Source of the DNA: Bdellovibrio sp. UBA4095 | Lineage (GTDB): Bacteria; Bdellovibrionota; Bdellovibrionia; Bdellovibrionales; Bdellovibrionaceae | DNA: 64,000 nucleotides | Assembly (NCBI GenBank): GCA_002381805.1 | Contig: DFXZ01000004.1 | Location: 930,001-994,000, forward strand | Direction of reading: 5' to 3' | In this document: positions 52,986-61,239 of the stretch, one piece after another | Position numbering within the stretch: position 1 is the stretch's first letter | Layout: each line of letters begins with the position of its first letter | Notes under the pieces: model-generated | The model's database searches: none | Told to the model about the DNA's origin: nothing | What the model saw: the letters and a program-made list of their open reading frames with translations, nothing else | Program-made: the position numbers and the translations under genes

Positions 52986-53455
52986 AAAGCATTATAGAGC
53001 TTAAGCTCGAATTTTCATTCATCCAGAGTCTGATTTTGTCCGCACCACCTAGACCTAAATCGAGTAAATGATCTACCGCGCCAACTTATGATTCTGAATA
53101 TAGCGTCATGCAGAAAAGCGACGATTCCTCGGCGGTTCTTTTGATTCATTGAAACACTTTTCATTCAAATTTTTAGCATACAAACTTTTGAGCAAATCCG
53201 CTCCGGATGCGCCTTTCCGGCAGAAGAATCATGCGGTCTTTTTCGAGTAACATAAAAATTCAGACGCTTAATCCATGAGCTGTTACTCGCTAGTTTAGGC
53301 GTTCAAAAAGTTCGTTACTGAATTCTTGTCCGCAAGTGCATTTTTTTTTGTTGTTGATCTTGGACTTTCTGCTGGTTAGCATTTTTTGTGAACGGAATTA
53401 AAAACTTTTAACGATTTAAAAGTCATTTATTGCAACGAAACGAAAGGATGCAACA
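52986..53455 (+). promoter_or_regulatory. Long upstream region of the porin gene
   Basis: 470 AT-rich bases without a gene. It contains the inverted repeat CGAGTAACA (53244-53252) / TGTTACTCG (53281-53289), a run of T at 53342-53349 and a perfect 8-base-pair hairpin ACTTTTAA-CGAT-TTAAAAGT (53404-53423) 32 bases before the porin start. These suggest a strongly regulated, long leader. No clear -35/-10 pair was found. Confidence 0.4.
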
Positions 53456-54541
53456 ATGAAAAAACTTTTAGTATTAGCAGCTATGACAGTTGCGGCTACT
53501 AACGCGTTCGCAGGTGTAAAACTTGTGGTACGTTCTGATTATGTCAACACACCTAAGTACGACAGAGCTGATGGATCTGAGAACACTGGTTCTTCAGTAT
53601 TCACTCCAGACGTAGCTCGTATGTACCTTAGCGGTAACGTAGGTGAAGCAGTTATCGACGCTGGTTTGAACCTTCGTGCGTTCACTCCTGTTGATGTCGG
53701 TGGTGGTACAGCTACTAAGGCGATGACAGTAGATCAATTCGTTGATCACTTGACTATCTCTAAGCCAATGGGCGACTGGACTTTCACTGCTGGTAAATTG
53801 TGGTTGAACGTAGGTGGTTTCGAACGTCATGCATTCTATGATGGCGATACTTACCTTACTTCTTTGGCTAACGGTGGTTTCGGAGCTCAAGCTGGTCCTG
53901 CAGATTTCGCTGGCGTTCAGGGTTCAATCTCAACTCCTGAAAACTCTTCAGGTGTAGCTGCTGCATACAAAATCAACGACGACCACAAGGTTGAAGTTCA
54001 AGTTTACAACCAAACAAACCGTGACTCTGAGTTGCTTACTTCAAACAACAAGCGTCATTCATACGGCGTAGCTTACTGGGGTTCATTTGCAGACAAAATG
54101 GTTATGCCATACCTAAGCTACACTATCGGTGCTGCTGATACTGCTACAACAAATGTTGAGCAAACTTTCATGGCTGCTGGTTTCCGCTTGGCTCCAATGG
54201 AAAATCTTTCTGTTGACCTTGAGTACCTTGCTAACACTTCTGACGATTCAACTGCTAAAGACGAAACGAACTCTACTATCCTAGAAGCTCGTTACAAAAT
54301 GGGAATGTATGTTCCTGTTCTTAAGTACGAAATGTCTAAAGATAAAGCTGCTGGAACTGACAACTTCGATCGCAATGCTTTCGCAGTTGCTTTGGAAATC
54401 GTTCCTAACACTGAAGATGCTTTCCGTTACCACGTAGCATACACTTCAATCAAAGATGACTACAAAGCTCCAGGTGCTGATGACCCAACTAAGAACATCA
54501 TCACTGTAGGTTTCAAATACTCTGGCGACATCGCTAAGTAA
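53456..54541 (+). CDS. Outer-membrane porin-like protein, probably the major OMP
   Basis: 361 residues. A signal peptide (1-19, AFA) is followed by a beta-barrel-type protein with alternating strands and acidic/glycine loops throughout (TFTAGKLWLNVGG, KVEVQVYNQTN, NLSVDLEYLANTS, NIITVGFKYSGD). There are no cysteines. Bdellovibrio has an abundant OmpF-like porin of this size; identity with it is inferred. Codon use is strongly biased to GCT, GGT, ACT, CTT and similar codons, unlike neighbouring genes, as in highly expressed genes. AAAGGATG precedes the ATG. A strong terminator follows. Confidence 0.8.
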   Translation: MKKLLVLAAMTVAATNAFAGVKLVVRSDYVNTPKYDRADGSENTGSSVFTPDVARMYLSGNVGEAVIDAGLNLRAFTPVDVGGGTATKAMTVDQFVDHLTISKPMGDWTFTAGKLWLNVGGFERHAFYDGDTYLTSLANGGFGAQAGPADFAGVQGSISTPENSSGVAAAYKINDDHKVEVQVYNQTNRDSELLTSNNKRHSYGVAYWGSFADKMVMPYLSYTIGAADTATTNVEQTFMAAGFRLAPMENLSVDLEYLANTSDDSTAKDETNSTILEARYKMGMYVPVLKYEMSKDKAAGTDNFDRNAFAVALEIVPNTEDAFRYHVAYTSIKDDYKAPGADDPTKNIITVGFKYSGDIAK

Positions 54542-54564
54542 TTGATCTCTTCACAGAGTGAAAT

Positions 54565-54594
54565 AAAAAGCCCAGGCAACCCCTGGGCTTTTTT
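54565..54594 (+). terminator. Intrinsic terminator of the porin gene
   Basis: AAAAAGCCCAGG pairs with CCTGGGCTTTTTT around CAACC, ending in six T, 24 bases after the stop. Confidence 0.9.
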
Positions 54595-54680
54595 GTTGCA
54601 TCGATGGAGTTTTTTGAAAGCATCTCTGGTTCGCAATAAGTTCAATTAGCGAAGCTGCTTTGATTCCCGAATAGGTCTTT

Positions 54681-54717
54681 AAAAAAGAAAAAGCCCTGGA
54701 AGGGGGAGTTCCAGAGC
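54681..54717 (-). terminator. Intrinsic terminator of the small secreted gene
   Basis: On the minus strand GCTCTGGAA pairs with TTCCAGGGC (one G-U pair) around a C-rich loop, followed by TTTTTCTTTTTT. It lies 33 bases after the stop of the small gene at 54750. Confidence 0.75.
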
Positions 54718-54749
54718 CTTTAGGGGGTGAATTCAAATGTCTGACGAGA

Positions 54750-54950
54750 TTATCTAACGCCAGATTTAGTTGTCGCAGTTGCCGTTTTAACCGCAACATT
54801 TTTAGCAGCTTGAGCCTTATTAGAAGTTGTTGCTGCCGTCGAAGCAAACAGACCACCTGAAGAAAGTCTGTGATCACACTTGGTAGAAGCCAAAGAAGCT
54901 GTAGCAGAGAAAGCGATGATTGCTGCTGTGATTACTTTTGTGAATGTCAT
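54750..54950 (-). CDS. Small secreted protein
   Basis: 66 residues. Signal peptide (1-21, SLA) followed by a mature part of about 45 residues that begins STKCDHRLS and becomes very rich in Ala, Thr and Lys (AATTSNKAQAAKNVAVKTATATTKSGVR). One Cys. AAGGAG lies 7 bases before the ATG. No family recognised. It has its own terminator and is convergent with the porin gene. The basic, low-complexity tail suggests a protein that binds an acidic polymer, but this is inference. Confidence 0.55.
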   Translation of the reverse strand: MTFTKVITAAIIAFSATASLASTKCDHRLSSGGLFASTAATTSNKAQAAKNVAVKTATATTKSGVR

Positions 54951-55251
54951 TTCTGTGCTCCTTGTTTGCGTCGTATACTAAGGGCTATTGCTAAGAGCGT
55001 GCCGCAGAAAGTGTCTCTTTCTGATATTTTCCCAACCTGATTTCAACAACTTAGCGAAGATCTGTTCTCGTTTTGAAACACGATGCCAACCGGTGCCGTT
55101 CAGTGCCCACACCTGTCAAAGTTGTTACATCGCAGTCCGCTCTTCTCATTCAGTTTTCGATAGAGCGGAGGGTGCTTTTTGGAATTGGCTTTCCGAATTG
55201 GAAGTCGTAGCTTTCCTGGTTCCAATACCAATCTATTAAAGGAAGGTTCTT
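54951..55251. other. Intergenic region between small secreted genes
   Basis: 301 bases. An 83-codon open frame on the plus strand (54988-55239) has no ribosome binding site and no recognisable protein features, so I read the region as the divergent promoter region of two small secreted-protein genes. Confidence 0.4.
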
Positions 55252-55575
55252 ATGCGTTTCATTTTGGTCCTATTGATCACTAGCTTCGGTGCGACGGCGA
55301 TGGCTCAAAACAACTGTGATAAGTGGTCTCATCGTCCGCAATATATAGAAGCCATCAAAGCGGTTGCTCAGGCGGAGAAATATGAGTTTGCAGAGCTTTG
55401 CTCATTGCCCGAAGTTCTCGATATCGAAGCTCAGCCTTCTCACACTGTCACTCGCGACGGAGAAGTTATCCCCCACGTGCAAATCCAACTTCATATGAAC
55501 ACAAAAAGCTGTCTCTATATGGTTAGAAATGCAGACCTCGCTATCACTTCCCAGCGTTGTTACTCTGGCTGGTAG
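55252..55575 (+). CDS. Small secreted cysteine-containing protein
   Basis: 107 residues. Signal peptide (1-18, AMA). The mature part of about 89 residues has four cysteines (in NNCDKW, ELCSLP, KSCLYM and QRCYSGW), likely two disulfides, and a central pair of strands (IPHVQIQLHMNTK). AAAGGAAGG precedes the ATG. No family recognised. A small disulfide-bonded periplasmic or outer-surface protein is likely. Confidence 0.6.
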   Translation: MRFILVLLITSFGATAMAQNNCDKWSHRPQYIEAIKAVAQAEKYEFAELCSLPEVLDIEAQPSHTVTRDGEVIPHVQIQLHMNTKSCLYMVRNADLAITSQRCYSGW

Positions 55576-55730
55576 TAGGTTGGCTTTTTGCTTGAGGGCC
55601 CAAAATCGGCGCTCCCTCAGGCTATGTCATTTATCTAGACAGCATTTTCAACCGGCAAAGAATCAGCTCATTTTAGCCCAGGCATAAAGATCGCACTCAT
55701 GAGGCAGGGAATGCTTAATGAGGAGAGCTT

Positions 55731-56099
55731 ATGAAAAAGAAAGTAACGCTAGTTTTAGCAATTGTGATGGTTCTTGGATCAATCAGGGCTATGGCATCTG
55801 ATAATTCTGAAACTCTGCAGGCTAAGGCCAATATGAAGATCGCAGCTATTCAAATCGATGATATGAAATTGATGATTGAAGATATCATCGAAATGCAAGA
55901 GCGGGCAGATGTTCTTTTTGGTGAAGACGAAAAACCAAGAGTGGGGCAGCTTTATAAACTGGCTGCCGAAGCAGATGTCATTTTTATGAATGTGGTGAGT
56001 TCCACTTCGGCCGAAGATATTCATACTTCGTGGATGGCGGTAAAATCGTTGAAAAAAACAGCTTGTGATCTGGTTCCTGGCTATACAGGCTGCAATTAA
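55731..56099 (+). CDS. Small secreted helical protein
   Basis: 122 residues. Signal peptide (1-22, AMA). The mature part is almost entirely helical and amphipathic (LQAKANMKIAAIQIDDMKLMIEDIIEM and LYKLAAEADVIFMNVVSS), with two cysteines near the C-terminus (CDLVPGYTGC), which could close a loop. AGGAGAG is upstream of the ATG. No family recognised. It has its own terminator. Confidence 0.6.
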   Translation: MKKKVTLVLAIVMVLGSIRAMASDNSETLQAKANMKIAAIQIDDMKLMIEDIIEMQERADVLFGEDEKPRVGQLYKLAAEADVIFMNVVSSTSAEDIHTSWMAVKSLKKTACDLVPGYTGCN

Positions 56100-56101
56100 A
56101 A

Positions 56102-56127
56102 AAAAGCCCATGCAATGATGGGCTTTT
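56102..56127. terminator. Bidirectional intrinsic terminator
   Basis: AAAAGCCCAT pairs with ATGGGCTTTT around GCAATG, between the small helical protein and the convergent zinc hydrolase gene. Confidence 0.8.
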
Positions 56128-56166
56128 GCAAATTTGGATTAATCCTAAAGAGCGTAACTATAATCT

Positions 56167-57264
56167 CTAATTTTCTTTTTTTGCAGACTCTTTGAGTTCA
56201 ATATAGTCTGGCGGAATAAAGTCGACAGTAAAAGGATACTTATAAGACTTGTAAGCGGCTAGCTGGGGTCTGCCTGCTTGGACATAAGAGATATCCCATA
56301 GATGAGCTAGTAAGAGAGCCCCGCGAGCCATCCCCGTAACCACATAGGGTTTCATCTTTTTAAAGGCCTCTGCAGAGGATTTTCTTTTTGCAGCGGTCTT
56401 AAGCTCCATACCTTTTTCTTTTTTCAGCTGCGATTTTTCTATCACGGGGTCAACTTTTAAAATCTTAGGAATATCTGCGGACGAAGCTTCGCTAAGCGCC
56501 TTCATCTTTTCGACCACAGTCTTTGGCTTCAAAAAAGATGGGTTCTTCATAGATCGCGCTTCCTTTAGAACGAGCGCTTGTAAATCTCCATCGGCCTCGC
56601 CGACGACGGAGTCTTCGAAGTACGAGTGAATGCCGCCATGACCGGCGGCATATCCATCATAGTCTGCAGTTGTGTGGAAGGGCTGCGCGTTGTCGCCGAC
56701 AAAGTGACCCATGAGTCCCATGTTCACAACCATCTGAAAGGCGAGCTTATTGTAAGGAAGTTCGTTGTTCTGTTCTTCCTTAAAATTTGCTGGAACTTGA
56801 GCAATGGAAAACTCTTTTTCCAGCGCACCGATCAAGCGTACGAATTGATCTGCGCGCCACCACACAGATCCAAACTCTGTAGGGATTGATTTGATAGTTG
56901 ATCCATCATTTTTAAATTTGTTTGTTGTGCCCGTAAACGCCGTCAAAATTTTTTGATAGTCTGAAGGGATGTCTTTTATTTTTAAACCAATAACTTCGGG
57001 ATCAATAAAGTGCGTTGGGTTGCCAAGTTTATTTACTTCGCCACCAAGACTCTTCCAATGAAAGTCAGGCATATTGCAGAGATGTCCCATCATCTGCGGT
57101 TTGTTCTGCAAATATTTTTTCAGTCCTTCTTCTTTTACTAAAAAGCTAGCGACTTCACAGATGGTATCGTGGCCTCTTCCGCCCCAGCCAAAAGTTTGCG
57201 AGCTGATGAAAAATGAAATGCTGAGCAGCAATGAAATCTGTGTTCGACGACATGAAAAAGACAT
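56167..57264 (-). CDS. Secreted zinc-dependent phospholipase C / S1-P1 nuclease superfamily protein
   Basis: 365 residues. The signal peptide ends at G26, which makes W27 the first mature residue, the N-terminal Trp that is a zinc ligand in this superfamily. Other ligands fit: H32 (WGGRGHD), D67 (MPDFHW), H85 (THFID), H187/D191/H197 (HFVGDNAQPFH) and H213 with E217 (HSYFED). The H-x3-E at the last site matches phospholipase C, whereas S1/P1 nucleases have H-x3-D, so lipase and nuclease remain open. GAGGAT precedes the ATG. A secreted hydrolase suits digestion of prey, an inference. Confidence 0.82.
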   Translation of the reverse strand: MSFSCRRTQISLLLSISFFISSQTFGWGGRGHDTICEVASFLVKEEGLKKYLQNKPQMMGHLCNMPDFHWKSLGGEVNKLGNPTHFIDPEVIGLKIKDIPSDYQKILTAFTGTTNKFKNDGSTIKSIPTEFGSVWWRADQFVRLIGALEKEFSIAQVPANFKEEQNNELPYNKLAFQMVVNMGLMGHFVGDNAQPFHTTADYDGYAAGHGGIHSYFEDSVVGEADGDLQALVLKEARSMKNPSFLKPKTVVEKMKALSEASSADIPKILKVDPVIEKSQLKKEKGMELKTAAKRKSSAEAFKKMKPYVVTGMARGALLLAHLWDISYVQAGRPQLAAYKSYKYPFTVDFIPPDYIELKESAKKEN

Positions 57265-57539
57265 CTTAATGATCCTCTAGAAGCCGCTTCCTGCGTGCGT
57301 TTTAGCAGCGGCTAAGCAATTGATTTTACATTTAATTCTAATTCTTTTTGTGAACCTGAAGCTAAGAGCATCACCTTTATGAGTCAAGGCAAAAGGATTT
57401 CACAAATTTCATACTCGGTTGTTACAAGTACGTTATGTCGAAATTTCAATTAGGCAGGTGTGGAAAGCCAGTTTAGGATGGCCTTACATTTTAACCCAAC
57501 ACTAACCTAAACCTAAGAAAAGCTCGGAGGTAAAAGAGT

Positions 57540-58259
57540 ATGGAATCTCAAACAATACTCAATGGCGGAGTTAACTCACTTGGTTTCATCGGCGGTAACC
57601 AGAACCTTAGCATTCCGAATACTTCAAATGTGCCTTATGAAGTCATTCATCTTAAAGAAGAAGAAATGATCTTCAAAGAAGGCGAAACTCCAAAGGGACT
57701 TTATTACATCCAGAGCGGTTGTGTAAAAGTCGTGGTGAATCGCTCTCATGCTCGTGGTCGCACAACGACTAATGAATATGTGACCAAGTTGGTTTCACCT
57801 GGAGAATACTTTGGCTATAAGGCATTAGTAAAAGGTCAGCCAGTGCAATGTCATGCAAAAGCAGTTAAATCGACAGTGCTGTGGTTATATCCAAGAGAGT
57901 TGATTCAAGTTGCTCTTGCTCAGTCAAGCCCACTGATTAAACTATTGCTGAATCAAGCAGTGAGTGATCTGGAGGCCTTCGAGAACACGAGCCAGCTACA
58001 TTACTTGGCGTCTGTTCAAGAACGAATTGCTTATCAGTTGGTACTTCTTTCAGATAAGTTCGGAGTGCAAACGCCGAATGGAATTTCTCTGAATCTGAAA
58101 TTGACAAGAAATGAATTCGCACAATTGGCGAGTACAATTAACGAATCTCTTTCTCGTCATCTAACAGAGTTCAAGAACGAAGGACTTATCGACTTGAATG
58201 GAAAAGAAATTATCATCAAGAACAAAGAAGGCTTGATGAAGCGTTCAGGTAATTTCTAA
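57540..58259 (+). CDS. Crp/Fnr-family transcriptional regulator
   Basis: 239 residues. An N-terminal extension (1-33) is followed by a cyclic-nucleotide-binding-like beta barrel (about 35-145, with EMIFKEGETPKGLYYIQSG) and a C-terminal winged helix (about 160-235, LTRNEFAQLASTINESLSRHLTEFKNEGLI). The recognition helix is typical for Crp/Fnr. No Fnr-type cysteines are seen. The ATG has CGGAGG about 9 bases upstream. Its 4-base overlap with the convergent subtilase is a tail-to-tail contact. The target genes are unknown. Confidence 0.88.
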   Translation: MESQTILNGGVNSLGFIGGNQNLSIPNTSNVPYEVIHLKEEEMIFKEGETPKGLYYIQSGCVKVVVNRSHARGRTTTNEYVTKLVSPGEYFGYKALVKGQPVQCHAKAVKSTVLWLYPRELIQVALAQSSPLIKLLLNQAVSDLEAFENTSQLHYLASVQERIAYQLVLLSDKFGVQTPNGISLNLKLTRNEFAQLASTINESLSRHLTEFKNEGLIDLNGKEIIIKNKEGLMKRSGNF

Positions 58260-59836
58260 AGGCGAAACATCTTTCCGGTAGATGGAAGAGGACGACAAAG
58301 GCCAGCTTCAAGGGGACGCTGAAAGACTTCAGCAGATCCCGCTGGTATCGGTGACCTTCGTGGATATATCGCATATCCCCCTTGTGGTAAGGCAACGATC
58401 ATATCGTTAAGAAGCTGGCGGCGTAAATGTGGAGCCAAGACAATTGGATCAAAGGGGACCATGACTCGCGCTCCCGCAGTGGTCCTGACGATAACGCCAC
58501 CTTTGTTAACCACTTCTTGTAGAAATGCTGGGACTGGATTGTACTGAATGCTATCGAAACAACCCGGTCCTGTAGGTTGAAAGCCCAAAAGGTTCAAGCT
58601 GATGCCCTTTGATTCCCAAGAGGATCCGAAGCTGACCATTTTAAGAAGTTGATCTCTAGTGAGTCCAGGATTCTGCGCCTTGAGCAAGGAAAGTCCCGCG
58701 CCTACGATCGCAGCCGAATTAGAACTGCCTCTGAACTCCATTTTATTTTTTAAGACGATGGAAGAGACAGTCAGCAAGTCAGGCTTGTTCAAAAACTGAG
58801 AACTAGAAGAGCGGATAGAATCGCTAGCTCCAACAGTGATGACTGTCGGATTGTCGGCCGGATTTAATAGTGTTTCACCCCATGAGTGTGACGGCATGAC
58901 TATACCATCGCCATCAACTGTTATTCGCAAAGAATCTGATGCGGTGAAGTTCTGAGAGCGATTTTTGACTCTGATGTAATAAAGCCCAGGATTGAGTTCA
59001 GCGGTGATGATCTCTCGAGGGTATTTGGAAAAACCAGGACGAGTCTCATTTCGGTCAGTCGATTGCTTTAAGCCGCTGGACTGAATAATATTTAGCAGGT
59101 CGTCTGTTAAAGCTAAGTCCAAGTCCTTGTTCGTCCCTTGCTCAACATCTTCTTTGAAGTCGTTCCAAGAAAGTACAATTTTCGCAGAACATTTTTTGAC
59201 TTGTTTGCCATCACAACGAATTGCTAGCGAGTTGTTTTGATCAGGTAGTTGAACCCAATTGTCGGTCACGGTTTTTAAACCAGCATTGAAAGTCGTTAAT
59301 GCAAAATTGCCAGCAGCATTTACCCAGATGACTCCGTGGCGAGTGGCACGACTGACTTCGGCATTCAGAAACCCGGCTCCATTGAAGTTGCCGCCATATT
59401 CCCAGACTTCGGAATAAAGGACTAGGTCGACTTGTCGTGCAATGATGTCATCAATAGCAGCTTTAAAATTCGAATAACCAAAGACATTGTACAAAGTGAG
59501 TTCGGGCATCCACTGTGCTTGTCGCATATCATCGGTCATCAGTGAAATCAGAATTTGAGCCATCTTAAGGCCGTGTTCAACTTGCATGTTCTCTGGCGAG
59601 CTGACCGGACCTGCGACATATCGTGTGATAGCGGGCAATGTTCGGCCGAGTTCTTTTTGATAACCGTGAAAGCCTTTATCAAGAATAGCGACCTTTAGAG
59701 GCCGACCAGTCCGAGTCTGAGAATAAAACTTTGTGAAGCCAAGAGAGGACTTGATGGAATCAAGATTTGCAAAAGGAGAGCTGGCTTCGCTATTTTGGAA
59801 TGAGAACAACAAAAGAAAAGCTAAGAATAGTTTCAT
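58256..59836 (-). CDS. Secreted subtilisin-like (S8) serine protease with non-standard motifs
   Basis: 526 residues. Signal peptide (1-18, EAS). The catalytic triad is recognisable: D53 in AILDKGFHG, H88 in VEHGLKMAQ, and the serine in FRGSSNSAAIVGAG, with the oxyanion asparagine in NAAGN. The motifs deviate from the standard D-[ST]-G, HGT and GTS-x-A-x-P. A beta-rich insert (about 210-310) separates Asn and Ser regions, and a C-terminal extension of about 130 residues has no recognised domain. No prodomain is seen. It is downstream of the Tyr-rich protein gene. Probably secreted or periplasmic. Confidence 0.85.
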   Translation of the reverse strand: MKLFLAFLLLFSFQNSEASSPFANLDSIKSSLGFTKFYSQTRTGRPLKVAILDKGFHGYQKELGRTLPAITRYVAGPVSSPENMQVEHGLKMAQILISLMTDDMRQAQWMPELTLYNVFGYSNFKAAIDDIIARQVDLVLYSEVWEYGGNFNGAGFLNAEVSRATRHGVIWVNAAGNFALTTFNAGLKTVTDNWVQLPDQNNSLAIRCDGKQVKKCSAKIVLSWNDFKEDVEQGTNKDLDLALTDDLLNIIQSSGLKQSTDRNETRPGFSKYPREIITAELNPGLYYIRVKNRSQNFTASDSLRITVDGDGIVMPSHSWGETLLNPADNPTVITVGASDSIRSSSSQFLNKPDLLTVSSIVLKNKMEFRGSSNSAAIVGAGLSLLKAQNPGLTRDQLLKMVSFGSSWESKGISLNLLGFQPTGPGCFDSIQYNPVPAFLQEVVNKGGVIVRTTAGARVMVPFDPIVLAPHLRRQLLNDMIVALPQGGYAIYPRRSPIPAGSAEVFQRPLEAGLCRPLPSTGKMFRL

Positions 59837-59865
59837 AGGTATCCCCGATTCATGGAGTTGAGGAG

Positions 59866-59927
59866 GCTTTGAAATAAGAATTCTCTAGAGGAAAATGCTT
59901 ATTTCAAAGCGCGGCTCTACGAGCCGC
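59866..59927. other. Perfect 13-bp inverted repeat and adjoining GC-rich hairpin
   Basis: GCTTTGAAATAAG (59866-59878) and CTTATTTCAAAGC (59898-59910) are perfect inverted arms around 19 bases. GCGGCTC-TAC-GAGCCGC (59911-59927) adjoins directly. The block lies between the Tyr-rich gene and the subtilase on the minus strand; a terminator for the first and a leader structure or operator for the second are both possible. Confidence 0.55.
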
Positions 59928-59933
59928 ACTTCT

Positions 59934-60338
59934 TTACCACCAATAGTTAGAGTAGTAGTAATAGTTGTAGTAGCCATAGTTATAGTAATAACGAGGGTAG
60001 TACCAGTTCCCATACCAGTTCACGTATCCATAGTAGCCGTAGTTATAACCACGATAGAAGTACCAGCTGGAAGCTCCACCATCAGAATCAAGTTCTGAAC
60101 GAAGGTTCTGAGCAGGAACTTCGCTAAAAGATCCTTTTTGAACTAGGTTTTGAGCTTGAGCTTCGTTGGTCACAACTTGCTCAGAAGCCAAAACTGCAGC
60201 TTGGTTGTTGCGAGTGTCTACTCGGATAACAACAGTGCCGTTCATAGATTGGTTTGTAACTGAAGACTCATTATCGAGCTCACTTGCTGTCGCAGATCCC
60301 GCAAAGGCAAGGATGGCCGCAAAGATAAGATGTTTCAT
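59934..60338 (-). CDS. Secreted protein with tyrosine/tryptophan-rich C-terminal tail
   Basis: 134 residues. Signal peptide (1-19). Residues 20-90 are polar. The last 43 residues (92-134) contain 21 Tyr and 5 Trp with Gly, Asn and a few Arg between them, in Y-x-Y and YY steps. There are no cysteines in the mature part. No family recognised. AGGAGAG is upstream of the ATG. Such aromatic low-complexity tails occur in adhesive or phase-separating proteins, an analogy only. It is followed by the hairpin block and the subtilase gene on the same strand. Confidence 0.7.
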   Translation of the reverse strand: MKHLIFAAILAFAGSATASELDNESSVTNQSMNGTVVIRVDTRNNQAAVLASEQVVTNEAQAQNLVQKGSFSEVPAQNLRSELDSDGGASSWYFYRGYNYGYYGYVNWYGNWYYPRYYYNYGYYNYYYYSNYWW

Positions 60339-60468
60339 AGAGAACTCTCCTATTTATAGGTGTTTAGTTGCCTTGGTTTTATGCATTGTTAGGCTCTTGT
60401 CACTCTAAAAAATCGAACCATGGAATCTCTACTTGACGCGTGGCGAACACAGGGAGTAAGGCCATGCT

Positions 60469-61176
60469 GTGGAGCCTATTGGAATCATCGAATCCTGTTT
60501 TAAAGATAAGTTTGGCACGCCGCGCCAGCCCGGCCTTGTGAAAAAGTCCTGGGCTCGGTTGCGTCTGCGCGGTGATTTGCAGCCCGAAGAATCGCTTCAG
60601 GGGCTTGAAGGGTTTAGCCATGTTTGGTTGATTTGGCTTTTTCACCAGAACAAGGTGGCTCGTTTCCACTCAAAGGTTCATCCTCCGCGCCTGGGTGGGC
60701 AATCTATGGGCTTGTTTGCAACGAGGACCCCGCATCGACCTAATCCGATTGGTCTGTCGTTGGTTGAACTGGTCGCTGTTGAAAAAGATGGAATAGTTGT
60801 GGCCGGTGCGGATCTGGTCGATGGAACGCCTATCCTTGATATTAAACCATACCTGCCGGAAGTGGAGGCGATACCCACAGCTCGGAGTGGTTGGCCTCAA
60901 GACGCTAAAAGCATAGAAATACGGGTCGAGTTTTCCGCGAAAGCCGAAGCACTTTTGCAAAACTGGCAGAATCAGCATCCTGACAAAGCTTTGAGGGAAA
61001 TCATTGTCGATACTTTAAAGTTGGATCCGCGACCTGTTGTTTATCGTGGATTCGAGGAGGAAACTTCCCCCTATCGCAGCGAGCATGCGGTGCGATTGTT
61101 TAATGGGGATGTTCATTTCAAGTTCGTAAGCGCCCATCTTGTCACTGTCTTCGATATTCTTTTTATACATAATTAG
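60469..61176 (+). CDS. trmO: tRNA (N6-threonylcarbamoyladenosine37-N6)-methyltransferase, TrmO/TsaA family
   Basis: 235 residues. TrmO methylates t6A37 of some tRNAs with SAM. The family signature is complete: GIIESCFKDKFGTPRQPG near the N-terminus, LEGFSHVWLIWLFHQN, and RTPHRPNPIGLSLVEL, followed by GTPILDIKPYLP. The GTG start follows AGGGAG 12 bases upstream; an ATG 5 bases earlier is in another frame. The C-terminal domain (about 160-235) is the usual substrate-binding part. Confidence 0.93.
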   Translation: MEPIGIIESCFKDKFGTPRQPGLVKKSWARLRLRGDLQPEESLQGLEGFSHVWLIWLFHQNKVARFHSKVHPPRLGGQSMGLFATRTPHRPNPIGLSLVELVAVEKDGIVVAGADLVDGTPILDIKPYLPEVEAIPTARSGWPQDAKSIEIRVEFSAKAEALLQNWQNQHPDKALREIIVDTLKLDPRPVVYRGFEEETSPYRSEHAVRLFNGDVHFKFVSAHLVTVFDILFIHN

Positions 61177-61239
61177 TTGCAGTTGCTTTTTATTTAAGCA
61201 CTTTGATAGAGTTTCCCCGAACCTAAAAGGGGAGGGATC

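Noticed and set aside
54988..55239. 83-codon plus-strand open frame in the gap between small secreted genes
   Set aside because: No ribosome binding site, no signal peptide or domain; read as intergenic.
57460..57530. C/A-rich ACTAACCTAAACCTAAG stretch upstream of the Crp-family gene
   Set aside because: Looks repeat-like but is a short run without clear period; no meaning assigned.
59895..60098. 67-codon plus-strand frame rich in Val and Ile
   Set aside because: It is the antisense of the tyrosine-rich tail, whose repeated TAY codons read as GTA/ATA on the other strand.
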